From Periplaneta americana (taxonomy: Eukaryota > Arthropoda > Insecta > Blattodea > Blattidae), in the NCBI RefSeq assembly GCF_040183065.1, contig NC_091120.1, positions 71,326,708-71,390,707 on the forward strand: DNA of 64,000 nucleotides, in the 5' to 3' direction. The position numbers were made by a program, and so were the translations under genes. Each line of letters begins with the position of its first letter. The first letter of the stretch is position 1. A model generated the notes under the pieces. It had not been told where the DNA came from. It ran no database searches and saw only the letters and a program-made list of their open reading frames with translations. Positions 23,698 to 36,736 of this stretch are shown here, piece by piece.

Positions 23698-23703
23698 AAT
23701 AAA
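23698..23703 (+). terminator. Gene 3 polyadenylation signal
   Basis: AATAAA in GGTCAAATAAATGAAATG, 107 bp after the stop; the same context follows genes 4 and 5. Confidence 0.75.
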
Positions 23704-23856
23704 TGAAATGTATACATATTTGTTTATTTCATCCTATGCACCTCACATTCAACGAACGTAAACGACTCTCTGTGAACTATTGAGTATACTTAAGAGATGT
23801 AAATAACACACTAAAGCTCTATTCACAAAGATATCAAGCCTAAATATGTATATAAG

Positions 23857-25128
23857 ATAAGATGTTACGGTATGGCGAGTTCTGAATCACCGTCTGCACA
23901 TGAAGCCGTACAAACTGCAGTTATTGCAAGCATTGCATACTGACGACTACAACCAAAGGTACGAATTTTGCATTAGCATGCTATAGTCCCGTCGCTCTAA
24001 TTTCCGGCAGCCAATCGCGTTGCAGGTCGGCTACATTTAAACGTGTACGTCTTGTGATTCGCTTATTCATTTCTTAAGTCTCGATAAATACTTAATATAA
24101 TCGCCCGCCATTTTAGCTCTTTAGTTGGCGTTCGCAGAAAGCACACGAAGATGTTATTTGCCGCTCAATTATTTGCTTAATTACATTGCGTTTGATTTAT
24201 TATCATAGGAGTTACGACATGATAATGTTTAATGGTGTTGCAAATAGATTCCTCGTATGTTAGCTCGGCAACGTAAGAACAAAAATGGCGAATGATACTA
24301 CCTAGACTTTATAGAGCCTTCACTTTCTAAGACGTAAGCAAAGAGGCGGAGTCACGCCGGAAATAACAGCGTCGGGACTATAGATGATATGGAAGAAGAC
24401 AATTTTTCTGAACGATTAATCTTTTCCGATGAATCCACTTTTCGTCTTTCCAGGTAAAGTTAATAGCCATAACGTTAGAATTTTGGCAAGTGAAAATCCT
24501 ATGTCAGTTATTGAACATGAAAGAGATTCACCGAAGATTAACGTCTTCTGTGCCATATCTATAAACAAAGTTTATGGACCTTTCTTCTTCATGGAGAAAA
24601 CTGTGAGAGGAACAACCTACTTAGACATACTTCAAAACAGGTTATTTCCTCAACCTGAAGATGATTCAGATGACTCCATGTTCATGCATGATGGTGCCCC
24701 GTCTCATTTCTCTAACCACGTCCGACGTTACCTGAATGACACCATTCCAGGACGTTGGATTGAAAAAGGAGGAGAAGATGAACTTCACCGCCGGTGACCT
24801 CCCAGGTCTTCACACCTCACTCCTTGTGATTTTTATCTGTGGGATTACGTAAAAGACCGTGTTTTTATCCCCCTATGCCTGATACTCTTGAAAGTCTGCA
24901 ACATCGAATTGTTGAAGCTGTGAATTCGATAACTAAAGACGAGCTGATTCGTGTGTGGCAAGGAATGAGCCACAGTTTTTATATTTGTCGTGTAGCACAT
25001 GGTGCTCATATTGAATTCATACAACACTGAATCTTTCTCTGTCCAGGAACGTTGGAATTGTGTTTCTATCTTTTGTAGTTTGGAAGAAATAAATGTTTGA
25101 AATATGCTCCTTCTTTTTGAATAGCCCT
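23857..25128 (+). mobile_element. Mariner-like transposon relic split by a MITE
   Basis: 5'-truncated Tc1/mariner-superfamily element (about 875 bp without the MITE). Transposase fragments in order: VTVWRVLNHRLHMKPYKLQL and TDDYNQRYEFCISM (23863-23980), then after the MITE MEEDNFSERLIFSDESTF with the first catalytic Asp region, MFMHDGAPSHF (second Asp), SSHLTPCDFYLW (third acidic position, Asp) and the C-terminus to 25030. A Trp codon has become TGA near 24796 and one base is lost near 24873, so it is inactive. The 3' end TTTTTGAATAGCCCTATA at about 25128 looks like the family's terminus. It sits in the 3' flank of gene 3 where the flanks of genes 4 and 5 have no insertion. Confidence 0.85.
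23984..24380. mobile_element. 397-bp MITE inside the mariner relic, TA target duplication
   Basis: TIRs of 25 bp (start TAGTCCCGTCGCTC, end inverse complement TAGTCCCGACGCTG; 22/25 match; both arms finish TTTCCGGC inward). Flanked by TA at 23982-23983 and 24381-24382. Removing the element and one TA rejoins the host reading frame as ISM-L-DDMEEDN, an independent check of both ends. No coding capacity. Confidence 0.9.
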
Positions 25129-25589
25129 ATATATAAGGCTACAAGTTTTAATAAAGTATCTAACTAACATAGTACAAATTAATATAACTGCCAAACAAGC
25201 TGAGCAATCAAGGTCAACTAAGCGGCTAAAGAATGTGATAAACTGATAAGAATAGCATTTAGTCTATGAACATGGATTATCTGTTGTCCATATTCGACAA
25301 TTGACTCCAACACTGGGAATAAAATGGGCTTCACACGTCCACAGTTTTCTAGATATCCATTCTGGGTAAATTTCTATCTAAGCTATTTCACGTAATAAAA
25401 ATTGTACCTTTCTTTATAACAATGGTCAACAAAACTTCACTTTGAAATTCTTTTCTTTCTCAATATTGCTAAATGAACTTGTTTTGGGGCGAGAAAAATG
25501 AATGTGACATTAGATTTTGTTTAATAGGCCTAACTTTAGTTTTATAGATACACTAACCTCAAATAAAAGTGCTTAATCACGGCTTCTCT
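25129..25589. other. Intergenic stretch without recognisable features
   Basis: No features supported. Homology to the 3' flanks of genes 4 and 5 does not resume after the mariner relic. Confidence 0.5.
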
Positions 25590-26037
25590 TTGCTAATTGC
25601 TTGTACTCCTGTTTTGAGGCGTCTCTCATCATTGTCTAACAGTAGTGCGCAAGCATAGAAGCGTTTCATTTTCCCTGATACCTTCGTTCCATTTTCGAAA
25701 TGTCCTGATGGATTCGCTCTCCACGCTCATCACTCGCTACGCCACAGTTGTCAGAGAAGAAGTCCAGATGAGAATGTAAGAAATGAATTTTGAGTGACAC
25801 GTTGCAGCCTAATGATAGTACTCTTCTAGACGATTATTCACAATCTCAACGTAGTTGTCAACTCTTCGATTTTCCAGACATCCATGCACATCTTTAAACG
25901 CCTCCCATGCTATACAGAAACAATGTTACAAAACATTACCAACAATGACTCATCATTCCTGTATTCAGTTGTGCCAACATAATCTCTAGACACCAAAATT
26001 TCCCTAGTATTCATCAAAATTACCCATGACTCATCAC

Positions 26038-28233
<2,196 letters not shown>

Positions 28234-28337
28234 CTCATCACTGTTGTACTTAGATGTGTCAACACAATCTCCAGACGTTAAGTTTCTTAATATATATATC
28301 TTGAGAACCAAGCGCTAACTCAAAGTTTTAAACGTCA

Positions 28338-29006
28338 TTTTCGTTTTTTCCATGATGAAATGAATAGCAATTAGCTATTTTGAAGCCGGAAAGATTTTCA
28401 CTGTGGTCAAGTGAATCAGCTCCTTTCAATTCAAACGTCATTTACAGTACAGATGTAAGGACACATTTTCAGTAGTTTGAGCAAAATTTTCCAGTGTTGT
28501 ATAGCATTTGCAAGAGTTTGCTTAACACATAAGCACTGATGACTCGTGACGAGTTTCCTCTATCTTGGTTTTGGCTTACATTAAGAATCTCTGCAACATG
28601 AATATCACTAATATGTTCTATATTTACTATTACAGCCTAATTCAGAGGATTTCCGGTCTTAGTCAAATAAGATCATTTATTAACATGCAATTTCTGGTCA
28701 AAATCGATTCACGAATGCAGAAATTGTTTGTAAGGCTCACAGTTATTCACGAATGCATAAACACTCAAGGATGGCAGCATTAACAATGCTCAGCTCCTTT
28801 CATATGGAAGTGATAGGCTAGTCTTACAGATCACGCCGGTAAGCTGGAATGTCACAGAGATAAAAATCCCATTCAAATGTGTATCGTTATTTTAATTCAA
28901 CTTACAACAATCACTCCACCGCCCATGCGTACCTCAAATGAGCATATAAGCGCATATCACTGCAGATTGCAACATCATTCTCTCTAACACAACACATCTA
29001 GCAGAC
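28338..29006 (+). promoter_or_regulatory. Gene 4 upstream region and core promoter
   Basis: TATAAG at 28945-28950, 57 bp before the ATG; homologous to the gene 3 upstream region along its whole length with small indels. The last 120 bp are nearly identical to those of genes 3 and 5. Confidence 0.75.
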
Positions 29007-32000
29007 ATGAGAATCATCCTGGTAAGTTGAATAGCCATAGAAATTAATATGCAGCTTTACAAGTCATTTAATTAATATGAACTGTATAAATACAATTTTT
29101 GTAACAAAATTATCTTATGACAGGGTACAATAATGAGTACCGCGAAGATGGCATATCGTCGTTGTTCCTGCAATAACTCCTATGTAACATATTTATCGTT
29201 TTTCAGATTTTCGCTCTATTAAATAACTTAAAATAGCGACAAAACAAATAATGAAATATCCTATATGTAATTATATTTCTTTGTTTCGAAAATGTAAGAA
29301 TTCACAGTCTCTTATGTACGGCTACCATACGATGAATAAATGTGTTTTTTTTCTTCCTACGGAAAAATTTTATATTCTGTACATAGGAGTTATTGCAGGA
29401 ACAACGACGATATACTTTCTTATATGTATTCATTTCACGCGTTTTTCAAAAATTCAGTACATTTATCATGTTGCGAATGTTACTCTTTACAGTTTATATT
29501 CTTTTATCATTATTCAAAGGTAATGTTGTATGTATGCAATAAACCTAGGACTATAAATAAAAATTATTCTATAATAACGCCTAAGATAAGCAAAAGTAAA
29601 TCCAACTTATTATAAGTTCTTCTATTTCACCCAACTATTACCAATTTAAGTAATTACATATCACCTTAATTAATTACATACCAACTTAATTACATATCAT
29701 CTTAATTAATTGCACATCACCTTAATTTATTTACATATCAACTAAATTACATATCATCTTAATTAATTACATATCAACTTAATTAATTATTTATCAGCTC
29801 AATTAATTACATAACACAACTTAAATAATTACACTGCACTTCCAATTAAATTTTTAGTCTAATCTTCTCAACCTTTCCTTAAATGTATTGATTTTCAGAG
29901 GACCACCCTGAAAGATTGCCGGAGATAAGCCGTTCCAGTCTACTATTGTGCGGTTAACAAAGGAAAATTTTGCCACGTCCGTTCTTTGTTTTCTACATTT
30001 AAACTTCCTAATATGATCAGTCCTTCCTAAGTATGATGGTTGTTGCTAACCTAGCATTGATATCGGTCCATGCTTTGTGTCCCATTTGTGTCTTAAACAA
30101 TGCGGTGAGTCTGGTTTTTCGTCGCCTTGACTTGAGAAGTTCCTACCCTAAGTCTTTTACTATCTCCTCACCATGTCCCTTCCCCATTTTGACATATTTT
30201 GCTGCCTTGCGTTGGACCTTTTCTATTGAATTGATTTGGTTTTGTCTGTACGGATCCCAACTTACTGCTCCATATTCCATAATTAGGCGAACAAGGGTTT
30301 TGTACGCTAATTCTTTTGACTTTCGGTTAGATTTCTTCAGAATACGCATAGAGAAATGTAGTGCTTTCCAGGCTTTCCTTGTGGTATTAGTGACTTGTTC
30401 CTCCCAACCCAGTTTGTTACTTAAATATATACCTAGGTATTTACAAGTGTTCACTTGTAGCACCGATGTACCATTCAGCTGATATCCGAGACAAATTTCT
30501 TTATGCGTTCTACAGAAGGATATTGACTTACTTTTATTGACATTGATTTTCATTTTATTTTCTGTCGTCCATGTTTCAATAACGTTAAGATCGTTTTGTA
30601 AGGCGGCGATATCGGATTCATCATTAATTTGTCTATATATTATACAGTCGTCCGCAAATAACCTTATCTGAGACGTAGTATTTCTATTTATATCGTTTAT
30701 ATAATATACAAGAAACAATGGAGGTGCAAGTACCGCCCCTTGAGGCACGCCTGATGTTACATTTCCTAGTTCCGATATTTCTTTTCCTAGTCTGACCTTT
30801 TGGGTTCTGTTCTCTAAGAATTTATTTATCCATCTTACTACTCGATTATCTATTGGAAAGCTGCTTAGTTTCTCTAAAAGTTTTTCGTGAGGCACTACGT
30901 CGAAAGCTTTAGCGAAATCGACCACAACTCCGTCTATTCTTCCCCCCCCCCCTCCCAACAACTTCATCGGATAAATCTTGTATTAAGGATGTGGTTTTAC
31001 TTTTGCAAGAGTATCCTGGTCTGAAGCCGTGTTGATTTTTGTTCAGCCATTCGTTATTTTCTAAAATGTTGCGAATATATTGTGTTATTAGATGTTCCAT
31101 TATTTTGCAGATAACTGATGTGAGACTGACAGGTCTGTAATTGTTCGCATCGCATTTGTCTCCTGCTTTAAATATGGGGATTATGATAGCCGATTTCCAG
31201 TCGTCTGGGATACTACAATTATTTATTGATATACTAGCCGTACCCATGCGCTCCGCTGCACCCGTTAGAAATAAATATAAAGTAATTACATAATTAAAAT
31301 AGGACATTTGATCCAGAGAACATTCGTGTTTGATATAAGGATAAATCGTTTATTATGTTACTTAATTTAAATTGTATTTGCATAATTAAAATACGAACAT
31401 TTTGATCCAGAGACCACTCATTTGGTCATAAAAATTATTTTAGGAAATACAGGAAACGAATTTACAGAATAGCCTATCAAGTTTTCTGTGCATAAGAAGC
31501 TATTTTAATCTTACCTGTCCTCGATTCACTCAGAAGTTACTGTAATAACATTATAGCATTATGTCCATCTAGAGAAACTACACTTTCCAATGGTGAATTA
31601 ATAATTAATTATACAAATCGGTTAATTTAGCTTCTGATATTACTTCATACAAACACAGAAACATTATCTGTAGGCTATGTTTCATAGCTTTCGATTGTTG
31701 CTGTCCAAGGCCCCTTATAGATGAAGTCATTTGTTTTTTAATTCATTACACGGCCTTAGATGGCATTTTAATTTTAAAACTCATTTATCTCATTAAATAT
31801 CAGTCCTATCAAAATTTTTCAAGGAATAAAACTTATCGGAAATTATTTTTAAAGAAACGTTTGTTATGTAACATTTTTCACAAAAAACAATAAGCGAGAT
31901 ATTTCGATTTATTTAGTTCAGGCCCCCTTATAACCCCCCTTTTAAATAATGTATTTTGAATGCCATATAGCCTAAAATTTAAGTTACAACGAACTTAATT

Positions 32001-35000
32001 TATATTCCAATTTTCATCGAAATCCGTTCAGCCATTATCGCGTGAAAAGGTAACAAACATACAGACAGACAGACATACAGACATACAAACAAAAATTTCA
32101 AAAAAGCGATTTTCGGTTTCAGGATGGTTAATTGTATATGTTAGGACCAATTATTTTTGGAAAATCGAAAATTACCAGAAAAATTTCGGCTACAGATTTA
32201 TTATTAGTATAGATTAAAAATTCGCATTAAGTACGGGATCATGGCTTCACCTCCTAACTTTATAATTTCTGTGGGAATATAGTCTGGACCGCGCGATTTT
32301 CGGCTTTGTAGTCTCTTTATTCTGTTCCGAACATCTTTAGCCGTTATTTCGAACATCTCTGTGCATTCACTTTCATCGATTGTAATCTGTATTTCCCTTT
32401 TATTGAAAATAGAAATAAATTTTGAGTTTAGAAAGTCTGCTTTTCGTTAGTCCCCTATAATTATTTGGTCATTAGCGTCTCTCAGAACTGGTATTGATTC
32501 CCGATTTCCCCTTCTTCAGCGCATGTAATTTATTATAAAACCTACTCCAGTTATTTTCACCTTCTTTCAATAAATTTTGCAGGTAGTTCGCTACTTCAAT
32601 CAAATCTTTCAATTCGCATAGAGGTAAAAAGCTAGAATTTCATATCCTGGATTGCACACAACGCTGTTTTTTATAATTAAAATAATAAACCATTTGTGGA
32701 GTGTCGTTTCAAAACGTATTAAATACATCCTCGGTCGAAATTTAGTTTGAAGTGATTTCGCATAGCTGAAACGGTATTCTTTAAGACCGTGATCTCATAT
32801 CGGAGCAATTCGTATTCTTTCCCGCCTTTTTTCTATGATGAAAATTATGTGTTGAATCAAATCGTATTATGTACAACTCCGATGATGTGTCGGATCAAAT
32901 CGTATTATGTACAAGTTCCATTAGTTAAAATCTTAAATGGACAGCGTTTGCCAGCGTGTTCTATCTTCCCGCCATTATTGAGTTTCCCGCTGTTTTACAT
33001 CATTGTGATTATCAGGCTATGTGCAATAGCAAAATCTATTAAGAATGGCAAGGGAATCAGAGAGAGGAGAGGTGATGGCCGAAAGAGAGCACATTATGTA
33101 GCTAAGAAGAGGACAGTAGTGCAATTTATCTCTAAATTAAGAGAAAGGGAATCACATTACAACAGAAATAAAAGTCAGAGACTTTATTTGGCTTCCGACT
33201 TAAATATTGCAAAGCTGTTCACCATGTACAATGAAAGTGTAATACCAGACTTAAGAGTAAAACGATGGTTTTTTCAAAACATCTTTCGGACAGAATTCAA
33301 TATAGGATTTGGTACACCAGCCAATGATGAATGCAGTTATTGCGCACGCATACTGTTCCAAATAAGAAACTGCGATGATACAGTGAAAAAGACTAGGCTC
33401 CTGGCCGATTTAGGCGCACATAGGCTTCGTGCCAAAAGTTCCATAAAATTATGAGAACAGAACCTAATGACACGCAGTCATTGTGTTTCGACTTACAGCA
33501 AATGCAACCGCTCCCGAAACTCAGCATAAGTGAAGCATTTTATTCAAGACAATTAGCTTTCTATGCTCTCTGTGTAACTGATAAAGCTTTACAGAAGCCA
33601 AATTTCTTTACAAGGAATGAAGCACAGGCTCGGTGGGGCGCTTTGAAGTGGCATCTTGTGTCACTACATTTCTCAGTGAATTTAATTTCGACAGTTCCAC
33701 CAAATGCATTAGGCTGTTCGCCGATGGATGTGGTGGACAAAATAAGAACATGCATGTTGTATATGCTCTTGGTCTATGGCTTCAAAGAAAAGCACCTCCT
33801 CAGGTTTCTGAAATTCTGATAGTTTTTCCGGTAAGAGGCCATTCTTTTCTACCAGCTGACAGAGCCTTTAGGGTAGTAGAAAAGTTCTGCGTAAGAAGAA
33901 TGAAATTCTTAATCCTGAGGAGTATAAGGCGATATATGAAACAATAGGGACAGTAAAATCTTTAGGCACAGATTGGCATGTCAGGGATTTCAAGCTCTTG
34001 GCTAATCAATTTCATAAGCTCTGTGGCATAAAAGAAATGAAAAGAATAATGCTAAAGAAATGAGAGAAGAATGGGAAAGTGTGTATCACTTTCAAAATGG
34101 AACCTACATACCGATGTCACGATCCATCTAAATCATGTGCCCCTCTGATGAAATGTGGTATGTTTATGGACCATGTCAAAGTACCTCCGAATGTCACTAC
34201 CTTGAGATCAATAAGTGATGCCAAAAAATCTGATCTGAGAAACCTACTCAGTAGTAGATTCGGAGACAATTGGAAAGAGGTTGATTCACTGAAATTATAT
34301 GATTTTGTTATTAATAAAAATTGTATTACTAAAAATGAAAACAATGAGAATGAAGAATGTGATTGTATGCATGAAGAACCAGGTATGGGTAAAATTTAAA
34401 ATGTTAATGAAATTATGTGTGTAATCTAAAGCAATGATTAATACATTTTTTCAGTGTTCACGCCACATTTCATAAATTTGTTACAAAGCTTACTTAAATA
34501 TTGTAATACTGTATTTTAATACAAATCTTTACGACACATTTTTCATAATTTTGTTATAAAACTTACAAAAATATTGTAATACAAGTGTTCACACATTTCT
34601 TAATTTTGTTATTAAAACTTACTTAGATATTGTAATAATTAATACAAGTGTTCACACCATATTTAATAATTTTGTTATAGAGCATAATAAAATATTGATA
34701 TACAAGGATTGAAGAATAAAGTATACAGGGTGGGCACAAAGTCTCATTACTCCCTATTATTGTGTGTTATGAGAATAATGGGGAACATACTGATTCTTTA
34801 GACACTTAGGTATGCACAGTTAGTGAACAGTGGTTATTTTATTTGTAGGTTTGAATTATGATCGGAATTACATCAATAGTGTGCATATTTGAGGTATTTA
34901 AGATATTTAAGGGAGCAACGGGACTTTGTACCCACCCTGTAGATGCCATAATTATTTAAAATGTATATTCAATGTGAGTCAGAGATCGACCCGAGTGGCC

Positions 35001-36695
35001 GCACGATCTAAAGTATACCTCTTTAGGCAGCACGGTCCGAAGGGTTGCAGGTACGAAACTCGCCGTTCTTTATCATTATTTTCCAGCAGAAAACAATAAA
35101 AACTATTGATGTATCATCCTATCTAGTATGCTGCTGTAAAAACCACAGAAAAACTGTCTAATGAAACGGCACAATTCAACATGGTTTATAGATGCAAATC
35201 GTATTATGTGACAAAATCGCTTCAAAACTTATTAATTACAGTGTGTCGGTGCAAAACGTATTAAGTGCAAACTTCAATTGACAATATCTCGCATCATATT
35301 AAACTTCAGTGTCAGTGTTTATTACATTTGGTGTCATTTCACAATGCCTAAAAGGTGACATTGAGATATTTAAAATTTTTCCATTATCTTAGCCGTGAGA
35401 CGTTTTTCACGTTTCCTGTAAAATTTGTTTTTCTGCATTTAATACGATTTGAAACGACACTTCACATTTGATCTCGTTTTTAAATTATATAATTTAAGTA
35501 GTAGCCAATTTTATTATATTATATTGTAAACCAAAGGGTAAAATAAATGTGGTACGACCTAAAGAATAATACTAGTTATGAGTCTCGCAATAGACTCTAG
35601 TGAGAACCTTGATTGACAATGGAAAGAAAGAAAAGTACATAAATGTAATTAATTTTTTACAAACTGGAATATTATAATAACTGCTAATAATTTTTCTATT
35701 TATGTGACTGCATTTAAAGCGATGTAAATATTTAAATACATCAGTAGAATATCGATACAGTACTTTCCTTTCGATTCTAAACATAAGACCTTGCTTCATT
35801 GGTTCACCAACATTATAACAAAATTATTTATAACTCTGATAATTCTTTAACAATGAGTGACCCTCCATTATGTGCTCATGTCGGGAGGTTATAGAACTTA
35901 AAAATTAAATTCGGAACTAAGATATAAATAAATTTGTAATCATTTTTATCACAATTTATTGTTCATCAAAACTAACTTCACTGTAATAATTAAATAAAAA
36001 TTATTTTATTACAAGCGGATAATGACGCACCGATACTGAATATGAATAAAATCCATATGAAAGTTATGCTAAATTGCTGTTCTCAGACAAACGGCATCTA
36101 CTCAAAATAATTCTTTTCAGTATTTTAGGAATTCTAAAAACGTGTATTTCCTTGAAAAACTCGAAATCTATGACAACACTTTAATTAAACATATAGTTAA
36201 ATAACATGCGATATCGCGATATAAAATTATTCCTGATAAATTGAAAACATTTTACATTGTGATGCCTATATTTACTAAATCATCATATGTTTAGTAACAA
36301 TTTTTTACACCTTCCGAATAAATAAATAAACAGTAAGTAAATAAATAAATAAATAAAACAGACTATCCACTCATCAAGCAAGCCTATGTCTGTTTTATCA
36401 CTGCTCCATTTCCAAAACCCAATTCCCTGTTGGCAAATAATTGTAGGCCTACCACAGAATTTAATATTTTTGCAAGTCCCAAAGACTGAACTTACTTGTT
36501 AGAATCTCTGAAAGTGTCTATGTACTTTGATGATATACTTTTCCTTTAATTTTGTGATTGTATTCATATGTATTCAATTCAATCTTTTTCTTAAGTTAAC
36601 ACTTCTATAGCCAATGTATTTTCCGGTATGTTCTTTCATCGTGGTCGAGTGGAAGAGAAAGCCTGATGGCCTTTACTTCTGCCAGAGGAAATAAA

Positions 36696-36736
<41 letters not shown>

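Larger units (their letters stand above)
29521..32591 (-). mobile_element. Jockey/CR1-superfamily LINE in the gene 4 intron, with an inner insertion
   Basis: Minus strand. Reverse transcriptase in two open parts: 31307-30909 (IPDDWKSAIIIPIFKAGDKC, NNYRPVSLTSVICKIMEHL) and 30967-30143 (VVVDFAKAFDVVPHEKLLEK, SGVPQGAVLAPPLFLVYIND, RLFADDCIIYR, INVNKSKSISF). The frame slips at a poly-C run near 30945. The 5' part (32591-32216) is decayed. A ~980-bp foreign repeat lies at 31231-32210. The 3' end carries an AT-rich minisatellite. Comparison with the gene 3 and 5 introns (CAAAGG / ACTTCAATC) fixes both ends; a few host bases are missing and no target duplication is seen. A different family from 4904-7975. 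Confidence 0.85.
32697..35464 (+). mobile_element. Unclassified TIR DNA transposon, 2.77 kb, 6-bp target duplication
   Basis: TIRs of about 29 bp: left TGGAGTGTCGTTTCAAAACG, right (inverse complement) TGAAGTGTCGTTTCAAATCG, both continuing TATTAAAT. Target duplication CATTTG at 32691-32696 and 35465-35470; the gene 5 intron shows the empty site (ATATTTGATCTCG). Subterminal copies of a TIR-internal motif (CAAATCGTATTATGTACAA near 32860 and 32900; CAAATCGTATTATGTGACAA near 35200; CAAAACGTATTAAGTGCAAA near 35260) all lie in the same orientation. It encodes one decayed protein of a family I cannot place (next entry) and has a MITE and a tRNA-like stretch inserted in its 3' part. Confidence 0.85.

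Noticed and set aside
29638-29840. CRISPR-like array
   Set aside because: The units are short, AT-rich and contiguous without unique spacers; it is a minisatellite at a LINE 3' end.
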